64,000 nucleotides of DNA from Campylobacter fetus subsp. fetus (GCF_900475935.1 NZ_LS483431.1:1054001-1118000); one strand, 5' to 3'; shown: positions 51,306 to 61,083, counted from the first letter of the stretch. The notes: generated by a model not told the origin, from the letters alone. Made by a program: numbers and translations.

Positions 51306-52514
51306 ATGAAGCTTTTTATAGGAATTTTGCTACTTGTTTTAACTCTATTTACGGCGCAAGCCAAAGAAGAAAAAACTTCTGTAAATAGTAATTCAAATTT
51401 AAAAACGACATATTTCTCATCGTATCATTTATACTCAAACACAAAAAATAACTCAGCTTTGATGAATAGTATTATTTTTACGGCTCTTATAGTAGCTTTT
51501 ATCAGCTTGATTATGTTTATTATATTTTTAAGAATAGAAAAGCCTAAAAAACTACAGTTAAAAAATAGATTAAAAATAATACAAGAGCCATTTTATATGG
51601 AAAAAATACATAGAAAATTTATGTTATCAAAGCCGCAGCAAGGCGATATCGTAGAGAGACTTGAGCTATTTTTTAAAATACTCCATATAAAAGCTGCAAA
51701 AAATAATAACGTAGTTATATTTAACTACGATCCAAAACAGCACAGATACTTTAGCGCGGATTTTAAAATTATATCATATGCAGTGCATATGTTGACCCAA
51801 TTTGTCATAAATATAATTTCAAACTCGTCTATAGTTCTTACTATAAAAAGTATAAACGCTACGAACAACGTATACAAAGTGACTCTAAAAGCAAATACAA
51901 ATCTTATAGAAATGGACAATAACATCAAAGATGCTTTAAAAGGAAAAACAAAAAATATAAACTACAAAAAACTAGTTATAGCATCAGATATAGCAAAACT
52001 TTTAGGATCAAAACTAAGATATCAAAGTAAATCTAGCGAATTTGAGTTTAGTTTTAATCTACTTTTAACTCCTATACAAAAAGACAATAATCATAAATTT
52101 ATAAATGAGTATAAAAACGAAATAAGCGCTATTATCGCCGAAGACGATATAAATTCGTTCTATACATTAACTGCAGGATTAAGACATTATGATATCAAAA
52201 CAAAACCAAATCACAATTGGGAAATAGTAAAAAAGCACATCACAGATACTATTTTTAAACCGGAATTAGTATTCATACAAGCAAAAATTATCAAAAAATT
52301 ATCAAAAAATGATATTAATGTTTTAAAAGAGCATAAAGAGAGAAAAAACATCACATTTATAATACTGAGCAACAACTCAAGCTATGATGATGTAAATAAA
52401 CTTTTGGATTTTGAAACATTTATATTAAGACAACCTTATACGCAAGATGCTCTTTTAGCCGTACTGAACAGATCGCAACAAGTAGCTATGGGGGGGGTAT
52501 GGCGAATTTCTTAG
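51306..52514 (+). CDS. Membrane protein with degenerate kinase and pseudo-receiver domains
   Basis: A 402-residue protein. A signal-like segment (1-19, MKLFIGILLLVLTLFTAQA) is followed by a short periplasmic stretch, a membrane helix (about 51-75) and a cytoplasmic part. Residues about 110-255 look like a worn histidine-kinase ATPase domain without the N- and G-boxes. Residues about 272-392 resemble a receiver domain. The acidic pair is kept (Glu279-Asp280-Asp281), but the phosphoacceptor Asp is replaced by Gln326 and the conserved Lys by Arg375/Gln376. It is probably a non-catalytic signalling scaffold. A ribosome-binding site TAGGAGA precedes the ATG. The last codons contain a G8 tract. I do not recognise a named family. 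Confidence 0.6.
   Translation: MKLFIGILLLVLTLFTAQAKEEKTSVNSNSNLKTTYFSSYHLYSNTKNNSALMNSIIFTALIVAFISLIMFIIFLRIEKPKKLQLKNRLKIIQEPFYMEKIHRKFMLSKPQQGDIVERLELFFKILHIKAAKNNNVVIFNYDPKQHRYFSADFKIISYAVHMLTQFVINIISNSSIVLTIKSINATNNVYKVTLKANTNLIEMDNNIKDALKGKTKNINYKKLVIASDIAKLLGSKLRYQSKSSEFEFSFNLLLTPIQKDNNHKFINEYKNEISAIIAEDDINSFYTLTAGLRHYDIKTKPNHNWEIVKKHITDTIFKPELVFIQAKIIKKLSKNDINVLKEHKERKNITFIILSNNSSYDDVNKLLDFETFILRQPYTQDALLAVLNRSQQVAMGGVWRIS
52490..52497 (+). repeat. Poly-G tract (G8), possible phase-variation site
   Basis: Eight consecutive G in the codons for residues 395-398 of the 402-residue pseudo-receiver gene. With G8 the protein ends VWRIS at 52514. One more G gives a 12-residue longer frame starting MANFLGYKTE; G7 or G10 gives a frame with YGEFLRIQNGKKTKVLLSAI that stops near 52560. 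It is the only run of this length I noticed in the window; others reach five. Confidence 0.7.
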
Positions 52515-52534
52515 GATACAAAACGGAAAAAAAA

Positions 52535-53398
52535 CTAAAGTTTTATTAAGTGCGATATAAAAAATGCATCCATCGTATCATCAGGTAAAATTCTAATTCC
52601 AAATTCACTTTTTACTACTTGTTGTAAATTTACGTCTATAGGAAGAATTTGTATTTTAAACTTCGAATTTAATGCATTTTTTATAACTTCTTCATTCTCT
52701 TCTTTATAAAAAGTACAGGTGCTATAAACTATCTCTCCACCACTTTTTAATGCATTTAAAGCTGAATTTAGTAGCTGTTTTTGAAGCTTCGATATGTTTT
52801 TTATCTCTTTGTAAGATTTTTCTTTAAAGTTTTCATTATAACAAGAGTAGCTAGAACAAGGTGCGTCAAGTAAAATTTTATCGAATTTTTCATAACAAGT
52901 GCGAGAAACGCTTCTTGCATCTTTGTTATATGTCTTTACCCATTCGCAGTTATATTTTTTTAAATTTGATTTTAATGTAAAGAAGCGATTGGTATCTGAT
53001 TCCATAGCAGCCAGATAGCCGTTTTTTTTCATAAAATTTGATAGAGCTATGCTCTTTCCCCCAGGACTAGCGCACATATCAAGAACGGTTTGACCAGGGG
53101 CTGCATTTAGCGTCAATGGAGCTAAAAAACTACTTGGATTTTGTATATAAATTTTACCGCTGTTAAATAAATCGCAATGAGTCAAAATACTTTTAAAATT
53201 TGATTTACATATATAGAAATTCTCATAAAATTTAGAAAACTCCACACCTAAAATCTTAAGTTCGTCTAAAACACTTTTCTCATCGGCTTTTAATAAATTT
53301 ATAAAAAACCCAACATTTTTTGGCTTAAAAAAACTATTCCACACACTACTGAATTTATCGTGCGGAACTAAATCATATAAATCATCTTTAAAACTCAT
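52535..53398 (-). CDS. RsmB/NOP2-family RNA m5C methyltransferase
   Basis: A 287-residue SAM-dependent RNA m5C methyltransferase. VLDMCASPGGKSIAL (cofactor loop), LLDAPCSS (the PC motif cysteine) and YSTCTFYKEENEEV (the catalytic TC cysteine) are intact. It has a short N-terminal domain. The exact site cannot be given (16S C967 for RsmB, C1407 for RsmF). It is convergent with the pseudo-receiver gene, 20 nt apart, and in one transcript with ruvX, dprA and ilvC. A similar gene ends this block in C. jejuni (Cj0636, from memory). Confidence 0.88.
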   Translation of the reverse strand: MSFKDDLYDLVPHDKFSSVWNSFFKPKNVGFFINLLKADEKSVLDELKILGVEFSKFYENFYICKSNFKSILTHCDLFNSGKIYIQNPSSFLAPLTLNAAPGQTVLDMCASPGGKSIALSNFMKKNGYLAAMESDTNRFFTLKSNLKKYNCEWVKTYNKDARSVSRTCYEKFDKILLDAPCSSYSCYNENFKEKSYKEIKNISKLQKQLLNSALNALKSGGEIVYSTCTFYKEENEEVIKNALNSKFKIQILPIDVNLQQVVKSEFGIRILPDDTMDAFFISHLIKL

Positions 53399-53405
53399 AC
53401 AAATC

Positions 53406-53780
53406 TCACAAAATATTTAGATATCTTTTTAAAATCACCATAGCGGCAATGCTATCAAATCTACCGTCTTTAGAATCTTTTGACAGTTCGCTAGCTTCGC
53501 AGCTGCTATAAGCTTCATCAACATAAATTATCTCTGAATCAAAACCGACTAAAGAGATAAAATGCTTAATTCGTCTTTCCATTTCATCCTCGCAGCTGCC
53601 GCCTTTTGGCAAGCCGACTACTAGTTTTGTCGCATTTTTTTCTTTTAACATTTTTAAAGTATCTTTCGCCGCCTGATTGCGATTTTTACGTAAAATAGGT
53701 TCGCTAGGAAGTACAACAGTCGGTAAAACCGCAACCGCAACTCCTATTCTTTTTAGTCCGACATCGATAGCTACTATCAA
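53406..53780 (-). CDS. ruvX: Holliday-junction-resolvase-like RuvX (YqgF)
   Basis: A 124-residue RNase H-like nuclease of the YqgF/RuvX family. IAVDVGLKRIGVAVA holds the first Asp; VVGLPKGGSCEDEMERRI and VDEAYSS carry the others. It processes pre-16S rRNA in E. coli and is implicated in recombination. It overlaps dprA by 4 nt. Confidence 0.9.
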   Translation of the reverse strand: MIVAIDVGLKRIGVAVAVLPTVVLPSEPILRKNRNQAAKDTLKMLKEKNATKLVVGLPKGGSCEDEMERRIKHFISLVGFDSEIIYVDEAYSSCEASELSKDSKDGRFDSIAAMVILKRYLNIL

Positions 53781-54544
53781 GATAAAATCCTTATATATAC
53801 TCCGTCTATAGAAATTTTACCCTCCAGCTCGTATTCATACAAAGCGTCTCCAAATCTCGCGTAACACTCATCAAAGTTTTGATTTATTTTTATAAATTCC
53901 AAAACATCGTCTTTACTCAAATCACTGTTTAAACTTCCGAATTTAGAAGCAAACTCATCAAAATCGGCTATTAAATTCGCCCTATTTTTACTAAGCAGAT
54001 CATTTGTTCCATTGCTCTCATTAAACCTTTGAGGCAATACAAAAAGAGGAATTCCCATATCCAAAGCGAGTCTTGCGCTAGACATTGATCCGCTTTTAAT
54101 ATCCGCTTCTGCTATGATCACGGCGTCGCTTAGGGATACGACTATTCTGTTTCTTTCTAAAAAACTCCAAGGAGTCGCAAAAGTATTAGGTTCATACTCG
54201 CTAAGAGCCAATGCGTCTTTATAAATTTTTTCTATCATTTTTGAGTTTTGAGCCGGATATATATTATTAAGTCCATTTCCAAAGACTGCGATGGTATTTG
54301 GAAAAGCGCCTTCGTGAGCATGTATATCGGTACCTATAGCCGCTCCGCTAACTACGCAAATACCGTAATTTTTAAGAGTAGAGGCTAAACTCAAAACAAT
54401 ATTTTTTGTATAAGAAGTACATTTTCTCGAGCCGACTATCGCTACTTTGGGGAAATTTAAGAGTTCTAAATTTCCTTTATAATATAGTTTATTTACAGGT
54501 TTTTTTAGCTTTTTTAAGCTTAAAATATCAGTTATAAAGTCCAT
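53777..54544 (-). CDS. dprA: DNA processing protein DprA
   Basis: A 255-residue DprA core: VAIVGSRKCTSYTKNIV, VVSGAAIGTDIHAHEGA (Rossmann-like fold, residues 30-180), SGSMSSARLALDMGIPLFVLP, and a small C-terminal winged helix (about 190-255). The SAM domain of longer homologues is absent, which is usual in Campylobacter. It loads RecA on incoming single-stranded DNA in natural transformation. Other transformation genes here are the pseudopilins at 6-8 kb, one of them broken. Overlaps the deacetylase gene by 17 nt. Confidence 0.92.
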   Translation of the reverse strand: MDFITDILSLKKLKKPVNKLYYKGNLELLNFPKVAIVGSRKCTSYTKNIVLSLASTLKNYGICVVSGAAIGTDIHAHEGAFPNTIAVFGNGLNNIYPAQNSKMIEKIYKDALALSEYEPNTFATPWSFLERNRIVVSLSDAVIIAEADIKSGSMSSARLALDMGIPLFVLPQRFNESNGTNDLLSKNRANLIADFDEFASKFGSLNSDLSKDDVLEFIKINQNFDECYARFGDALYEYELEGKISIDGVYIRILS

Positions 54545-55691
54545 AAATATCTTTTAAATATACTACTTCTACATCTTTTAAAATAGTTTTTTTAGCAACT
54601 TTAATAGTTTCAAAAGTTACCTTATAAGGATGACCTATTGCTATAGCAAAACCATTTTTCTTTGCTTTTTTTATAGCTATTTCAAGCTGTTTAAATATAG
54701 CAACACTACTTTGATCATTATCTATAAACACATCTCTAAAAACGTATTTAAGTCCCATTTCTTTAGTGACTTGTTTAGCTTTAGAACCTTTTGAAGTAAG
54801 ACTATCGACAAATAAAATATTATGATTTTTCATGGATTTTAAAAGCATTTTCATAGACGAGTAATCACTTGTAAATTTGCTTCCGGTATGATTGTTTATA
54901 TAAGATACATTCCCAAACTGCTTTTTTATAGTTGATATTCTATTTTCTATCTTATCTTTCGTATCGCCTACATTTAACGTATTTTGCTCATTTTTCTTGA
55001 AAAATATCGCTTCTAAAGGCAAATGAACCATATAAAACTCAAACTGTTTTGAGATCTTTACGCTATCTGGATAAAAATCTGTCGGCGGAAAAATAGACGG
55101 AGTTATCTTAAGCCCTAAAGACTTTATATCTCTTGCTTGAGCCATTGTGGAAAGATCATCGATTATGATAACGAGCTTTGGCTTTTCAAATTTATGAATA
55201 TCTTGTTTTTTCACTATTTTTTCGATATTTTTTTGTTCATATTTTAAACTCGAATTTGAACTATTTTCATCCAGTTTTGAAGTAATATTTTGATCAACGA
55301 ACATAGATATTTCTTTTTTCAAATTCGGCTTTAAAGGCGAAACGATCTGTTCTTTTGGCAATGCAACAGTTATATTTTTATCGGAATCTGAGATATTGCT
55401 ATCTACTTTAAATTTCAAAGTTTCAAAAAGCTCGGAAATATTTTTATCTTTTTTTAAATTTGGTCTGTTGAACGATATATTTTTATCTTTAGAAATTTCA
55501 TTTTTTTGCGTATCTAAGTAACGCTCTATCTTTTTTATCGTCTTTTGACTATCTAAATTTGGATCTTTTTTAGAGCCTGAAACAGCATAAATTACGCCAA
55601 AAATCGCAAGCAAACAAACAGCTATACCGATATAAACTAAAAAAGCCCCTTTTTTAGTTTTAGGGGCTTTTTTTCTCGACCTCTTTGCCAA
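54528..55691 (-). CDS. Divergent polysaccharide deacetylase family membrane protein
   Basis: A 387-residue protein with a basic N-terminus (KRSRKKAPKTKKG), one membrane helix (about 18-42), a low-complexity Lys/Asp/Ser/Asn-rich region (about 45-165), then a deacetylase-like barrel starting at PKLVIIIDDLSTMAQA. It has INNHTGSKFTSDYSSM, LFVDSLTS and AIAIGHPYKVT, marks of the divergent polysaccharide deacetylase group (DUF610). It probably acts on envelope glycans in the periplasm. It starts with TTG directly after the ilvC stop. A terminator hairpin lies in its codons 6-18. From memory the order dprA-deacetylase-ilvC is also found in C. jejuni (Cj0632-Cj0634). Confidence 0.82.
   Translation of the reverse strand: MAKRSRKKAPKTKKGAFLVYIGIAVCLLAIFGVIYAVSGSKKDPNLDSQKTIKKIERYLDTQKNEISKDKNISFNRPNLKKDKNISELFETLKFKVDSNISDSDKNITVALPKEQIVSPLKPNLKKEISMFVDQNITSKLDENSSNSSLKYEQKNIEKIVKKQDIHKFEKPKLVIIIDDLSTMAQARDIKSLGLKITPSIFPPTDFYPDSVKISKQFEFYMVHLPLEAIFFKKNEQNTLNVGDTKDKIENRISTIKKQFGNVSYINNHTGSKFTSDYSSMKMLLKSMKNHNILFVDSLTSKGSKAKQVTKEMGLKYVFRDVFIDNDQSSVAIFKQLEIAIKKAKKNGFAIAIGHPYKVTFETIKVAKKTILKDVEVVYLKDIYGLYN
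55639..55674 (-). terminator. Terminator hairpin overlapping the deacetylase 5' end
   Basis: On the minus strand AAAAAAGCCCC (55673-55663), 13-nt loop, GGGGCTTTTTT (55649-55639). An 11-bp stem followed directly by its own T-run, 18 nt after the ilvC stop. It looks like the ilvC terminator, yet it is also codons 6-18 of the next gene. On the plus strand a T-run (55668-55674) ends the stem too. Confidence 0.75.
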
Positions 55692-56738
<1,047 letters not shown>

Positions 56739-56744
56739 TTAGGA

Positions 56745-56750
56745 ATTATA
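56745..56750 (-). promoter_or_regulatory. -10 element of ilvC
   Basis: ATTATA on the plus strand, TATAAT on the minus strand, 31 nt before the ilvC start. The position fits a short leader with AAAGGAAAAG as ribosome-binding site. A long AT-rich palindrome lies just upstream. Confidence 0.6.
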
Positions 56751-56766
56751 CTACTGTAGAAATTTA

Positions 56767-56809
56767 AAATCACTGAAATTTAAAAAAATTATTTAAATTT
56801 AAGTGATTT
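56767..56809. repeat. Imperfect 18-bp inverted repeat between ilvC and HDOD genes
   Basis: AAATCACTGAAATTTAAA (56767-56784) and TTTAAATTTAAGTGATTT (56792-56809) are complementary except for one pair, with a 7-nt spacer. It lies between the divergent promoters of ilvC and the HDOD gene, so it may be an operator; many AAATTTAAA words in this genome could also produce it by chance. Confidence 0.5.
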
Positions 56810-56860
56810 AAAAAGCCAAGTGTTGTAAAATATACAAAATTAAAATTTCCGAGAAGAAAA

Positions 56861-57673
56861 ATGAATCAAGCAATATATAAAAGCATAAAAACTTTACCGC
56901 CACTTGATGATACGATTGTAAGAATACAACAAATCTGTAACGATGAAAATAGCGATATCAATGAGCTTATAACAGTTATACAAAAAGATCCTATGCTAAC
57001 AGCAAATATATTGCGTTCTGCCAATAGCCCGCTTTATGGATTTAGCCGAGAGATAACAGATATAAATAGAGCAGTTACGCTTTTTGGTATGGCTACTATA
57101 AGAGGTTTCGCGCTTTGCGGAGCGATTAAAAAATCTTTTTCTATAGATCTATCTCCTTATAACATAAAAGATAGCCAATTTATGGAGATTGCTACAACTC
57201 AAAACGCTCTTGCATTTAACTGGTACAGCAAGATAGATAGAGAGCTTTTAAACATACTCTCTCCTGCTAGTTTTATGATGGAAATAGGAAAAATAGTTAT
57301 AGCAAAAGAAATTTTGGAAAATGATAAAAATGCTGCTTTTAAAGATGCTTTAACACACATTAGCACTCCATCAGAACTATCTGATTTAGAAATAGATATG
57401 GTAGGAATTTCAAATGAGGAAGTTACGGTAAAAATATTTGAACAGTGGAATTTAGAAACAGAAATGATAGATGCTATACTATACTCAAATAGTCCAGATG
57501 ATGCTCCAAATCATATAAGAGCATCATCTATAGCACTTAAAATTATAAAAAATAGCGTTAATATATTTGGCATATTAAGCGATGAGAATATACAAAGCAC
57601 ATTAACACTTCTTGATACTTATGGATTAGAACAAGCTAAATTTATAGATGCGGTTAAAAAAGTAAAAGGGTGA
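56861..57673 (+). CDS. HDOD-domain protein
   Basis: A 270-residue protein made almost wholly of an HDOD domain (about 10-215): LPPLDDTIVRIQQICND, IQKDPMLTANILRSANSPLYG, INRAVTLFGMATIRGFAL. The catalytic His/Asp pairs of HD phosphohydrolases are missing, as normal for HDOD. Such proteins act in signalling, motility and stress. Divergent from ilvC and overlapping rnr by 4 nt at its end, so it is cotranscribed with RNase R. No other domain or membrane part. The role is not known here. Confidence 0.85.
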   Translation: MNQAIYKSIKTLPPLDDTIVRIQQICNDENSDINELITVIQKDPMLTANILRSANSPLYGFSREITDINRAVTLFGMATIRGFALCGAIKKSFSIDLSPYNIKDSQFMEIATTQNALAFNWYSKIDRELLNILSPASFMMEIGKIVIAKEILENDKNAAFKDALTHISTPSELSDLEIDMVGISNEEVTVKIFEQWNLETEMIDAILYSNSPDDAPNHIRASSIALKIIKNSVNIFGILSDENIQSTLTLLDTYGLEQAKFIDAVKKVKG

Positions 57674-59598
57674 AAGAGTTTTTAAACGCCCTTGTAAACG
57701 GCGTAGATGATAAATTTATAAAAATAGACGAACGAGAAATTCTGCGCGTACTAGAACAGATAAAAGCTGTTAAAAAGCATAAAAACAAATATTACTTAAA
57801 CGATGGATATGTCTGCGGTAAGCTTGATATAAGTAGTGGGGGCACAGGATTTTTGATGCCATACGATGTGCGTTTTAAACAAGATATAATAATAGAAAAT
57901 CGAGATTTAAACGGTGCTCATTTTGGAGATATAGTACTATCAAAATTAACAAAATCTAAAAAATCCAGACTACACGCAACCATGATAGCAGTTTTGGCTA
58001 TGGCAAATGAAACAAGCGTAGTTTATACTAAGCAATTCGGTCAAGTCATAATGGGAGTAAGCATCCCAAATTCTCTTACTATAGCACTTAAAGCCAGCCA
58101 AAAATCCTTAAAAGAACTACCAATAGGAACTGTTTTAAAAATCAACAATCTAGATAATGATATAACAGAAGTTTTAGGCGTATTAAGCGATCCATCAGTA
58201 GATGAAAAAATATCATTAGCAATCTACAATAAAAAAAATCTTTTCCCCAAAATATGCGAAAACGAAGCAAAAAGTTTTGGAGATAACGTAGATAAAAGTA
58301 TGTATCCAAATAGAGTAGATTTAACAAATTTACCATTTTGCACGATAGATCCGGTTGATGCAAAAGATTTTGACGATGCTATTTATTATGACGTAAAAAA
58401 TCGAACCGTATATGTGGCTATAGCCGATGTTAGCGAATACGTAGCCGCTTATAGCGGTATAGATAAAGAGGCTAAATTTAGAGGATTTTCAATCTATTTT
58501 CCTCATATCGCCATTCCTATGTTGCCAAGATCACTTAGTGAAAATATCTGCTCTTTAAAACCAAATTGCGATAGGCTGGCTTTTGTATTTAAAATATCTT
58601 TAGATGAGAATTTAGAGTCTATAAAAGAGGAACTTTTTGAAGCTGTTATCCACTCTAGAAAACGGTTTAATTATGATGAAGTAGATGAAATTTTAGCTTT
58701 AAATTTAAAAACAGATGATGAGATACAAGAGTGGATTTTGCCGCTATTTGAGACTGCTAAAAAGCTGAAATTTAAAAGATTACAAAACGGATTTGATTTT
58801 AGAAGCAAAGAGCTTAGAATGAGTATTTCTACAAATGGAGATATCTTAAAAACAACGTATGAAAAAGAGACTCCTTCTCACTCTCTTATAGAAGATTGTA
58901 TGCTTTTAGCAAATAAAGCCGCTGCAAAAAGAATAAATCACGGTATATTTAGAAACCACGCTCCAGCCGATCTTAAAAAAATAAACACGCTTTTAGATGA
59001 TCTAGCAGCTCTTGGCATAGAAATTACTTATGAAAGTGATTTAGTAGCGCTAATATCTAAAATCCAAACTCAAGCAGATAGTTTAAATATCAGAGAAGAT
59101 GTTGATAAACTCATCATAAAAGCACAAAAAAGAGCAGAATATGCAAGTAAGCCTACCGGACATTTTGGTTTAGGATTTGATCTGTATTCTCATTTTACAA
59201 GTCCGATTAGACGTTATTCTGATCTTATTTTACATAGACTTTTAAAAGCAAATTTAGAGAATAATGCGAAACTTTTTAACTATCTCCTTTTGGATATAGA
59301 AGGAGTTTGCAGGGGATTAAACGAACTTGAACGTGAAGCCGATAGAGTAGCGTGGGATTTTATGGATAGAAAATTTGCAAGATGGGCTACAAATAATATC
59401 AATAAAGTATTTCGCTGCTACATAAGCGAAGTCGGCAATCAAACAATAGCTAAATTAGACGATGAAATAAAAGGAGCTAGAATATACATAGAAAACTTTA
59501 CTTGTTCACTTCTTGCTTCTGTTATGGTGCAGATAAAAGAAGTAGATATACCAAGTGCAAAAATTATAGGAAAAGTAGTACAAAAACTAGATGTATAA
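57670..59598 (+). CDS. rnr: Ribonuclease R
   Basis: A 642-residue RNase II/R family exoribonuclease. The RNB catalytic domain starts about residue 205 (FCTIDPVDAKDFDDAIYYD, with the metal Asp residues), RFNYDEVDEI, and HFTSPIRRYSDLILHRLLKA. Cold-shock and S1-type domains are short; the C-terminal S1 domain is reduced compared with E. coli. It degrades structured RNA 3' to 5'. Start is GTG at 57670, overlapping the HDOD gene by 4 nt. Order rnr-holA known in C. jejuni (Cj0631c-Cj0630c, from memory). Confidence 0.93.
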   Translation: MKEFLNALVNGVDDKFIKIDEREILRVLEQIKAVKKHKNKYYLNDGYVCGKLDISSGGTGFLMPYDVRFKQDIIIENRDLNGAHFGDIVLSKLTKSKKSRLHATMIAVLAMANETSVVYTKQFGQVIMGVSIPNSLTIALKASQKSLKELPIGTVLKINNLDNDITEVLGVLSDPSVDEKISLAIYNKKNLFPKICENEAKSFGDNVDKSMYPNRVDLTNLPFCTIDPVDAKDFDDAIYYDVKNRTVYVAIADVSEYVAAYSGIDKEAKFRGFSIYFPHIAIPMLPRSLSENICSLKPNCDRLAFVFKISLDENLESIKEELFEAVIHSRKRFNYDEVDEILALNLKTDDEIQEWILPLFETAKKLKFKRLQNGFDFRSKELRMSISTNGDILKTTYEKETPSHSLIEDCMLLANKAAAKRINHGIFRNHAPADLKKINTLLDDLAALGIEITYESDLVALISKIQTQADSLNIREDVDKLIIKAQKRAEYASKPTGHFGLGFDLYSHFTSPIRRYSDLILHRLLKANLENNAKLFNYLLLDIEGVCRGLNELEREADRVAWDFMDRKFARWATNNINKVFRCYISEVGNQTIAKLDDEIKGARIYIENFTCSLLASVMVQIKEVDIPSAKIIGKVVQKLDV

Positions 59599-60583
59599 AA
59601 AAGAGTTTCAAAATCTGCTAAATTCTAATAGATTGCCAAACTATTTTTTGCTTTTTGGGAATGAAGAGTATCAAGTAGAAATTTTTGCTAAAGAGTTGAT
59701 TTCTAAATTTAAAAGTGAAAATTTACTTAGTTTGTATTTTGACGAATATGATTTTATCAGCGCAAAGTCGCACTTAATGGAGTCGTCGTTATTTTGCGAT
59801 TCAAGTACGCTGCATATAAAAACAGATAAAAAAATACCGGCAAAAGAGTTAAAATACCTGATAGATCTGTGCAAAAAAAATACAAATAATGCATTTATAT
59901 ATGAGCTGCACGAAGGTGATATGAAAACAATTTTTGATACTAAAAAGGCATTTGGTGAAAATTTTGTTAGGTTTTTTTCGCCAAATACTCCGGCTGAAGG
60001 CGTTAGTTTGCTTATGTATCACGCTGAAAAACTGGGATTAAACATACAAACATCCGCACTTTATCAAATTTACAGTTTGCAAAATGAAAGTTTATATCTT
60101 TCTAGCAGTGAATTAAATAAGCTCGCAAATTTAACTAAAACTATCAATGACGATAGCGTAAAAAAGTTAGTTTTTAGTTTAAACGGAATTAGTTTTGAAC
60201 TATTTTTTAATAAACTTATCTCTTTGCAAAACATAAAAGATGATTATTTTAGCTATACGAATGATTCTAATTTCAATGAAATTGCACTGATAAACTCACT
60301 GTATTCATCTTTTTTTAGACTATTTAAGATACAAACTTATGTTAAAATCAACGGTAAATTTGATATAGAAAAAGCCATAGGATATACTCCGCCTCCGACT
60401 ATTTTAAACCAGATAAAATCACAAGCTCTTAGCATAAAAACAGAGTTATATATGGATATTTTTATGAAATTAAACTCTATAGAGTATGATATAAAAACAA
60501 AAAAAGATATAGATAAAGAATGTTTTTTACTATCATCTATTTTATCTATACAAAATTTAATTGCAAAAAACAGCAAATCTTAA
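59591..60583 (+). CDS. holA: DNA polymerase III subunit delta
   Basis: A 330-residue HolA-type protein: YFLLFGNEEYQVEIFAKEL at the N-terminus and the collar domain near the C-terminus. Clamp-loader delta opens the beta clamp. Low sequence conservation is normal; the neighbourhood (rnr upstream, 8-nt overlap) supports the call. A run of eight A lies at about 59873-59880. Confidence 0.87.
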   Translation: MYKKEFQNLLNSNRLPNYFLLFGNEEYQVEIFAKELISKFKSENLLSLYFDEYDFISAKSHLMESSLFCDSSTLHIKTDKKIPAKELKYLIDLCKKNTNNAFIYELHEGDMKTIFDTKKAFGENFVRFFSPNTPAEGVSLLMYHAEKLGLNIQTSALYQIYSLQNESLYLSSSELNKLANLTKTINDDSVKKLVFSLNGISFELFFNKLISLQNIKDDYFSYTNDSNFNEIALINSLYSSFFRLFKIQTYVKINGKFDIEKAIGYTPPPTILNQIKSQALSIKTELYMDIFMKLNSIEYDIKTKKDIDKECFLLSSILSIQNLIAKNSKS

Positions 60584-60598
60584 GCAAGACTTCGGTAT

Positions 60599-60654
60599 TA
60601 TAATAAGCTGCATTTTATGCACAAATCCTTGCTCTTTGAATTACCAAAAAGAGC
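60599..60654 (+). promoter_or_regulatory. Promoter and leader hairpin of rpsF-ssb-rpsR
   Basis: TATAAT at 60599-60604. The leader then has a stem GCTCTTT (60631-60637) with AAAGAGC (60648-60654) and a 10-nt loop containing ACC. rpsF leaders in many bacteria hold an S6:S18 binding RNA; this hairpin stands where such a site would be, but I cannot confirm its consensus. AAGGAGAACG follows as ribosome-binding site. Confidence 0.45.
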
Positions 60655-60675
60655 TAAAATCCATAAGGAGAACGA

Positions 60676-61062
60676 ATGAAACATTATGAGCTTTTATTCA
60701 TCTTAAAGCCAACATTGACTGAAGATGAAGCTAAAGTTAAAGTCGACTTCATAAAAGAAGTTATCACAAAAAACGGCGGCGAGATCGCTAGCGTAATAGA
60801 GATGGGAACTCGCAAACTTGCTTATAAAATAGACAAGTATGAAAGAGGAACTTACGTAGTTATATACTTTATGGCTCCTACTCAATTAATCGCTGAACTT
60901 GTAAGAAACGTAAGAATCACTGAAGAGATTATAAGATTCTTAACTGTAAAATATGAAAACAAAAGAGAGATATCAGCTTGGGACAAGCTAAGCAAAGGTC
61001 AAAAACTAATGCCTGCTAAAAAAGAGCTAAAAGCCCCGGAAAAACCGGTTGAAGCAGAATAA
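60676..61062 (+). CDS. rpsF: 30S ribosomal protein S6
   Basis: A 128-residue S6: [48 protein letters not shown] and a charged, probably disordered C-terminal tail (about 105-128). It binds 16S rRNA as a heterodimer with S18, encoded two genes on. Order rpsF-ssb-rpsR is widely conserved. Confidence 0.97.
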
Positions 61063-61083
61063 TAATCACTAAAAGGTTGCAAA

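Noticed and set aside
59870-59880. A8 run in holA as a possible slippage site
   Set aside because: A-runs of this length are frequent in AT-rich genes and holA is essential, so phase variation is unlikely.
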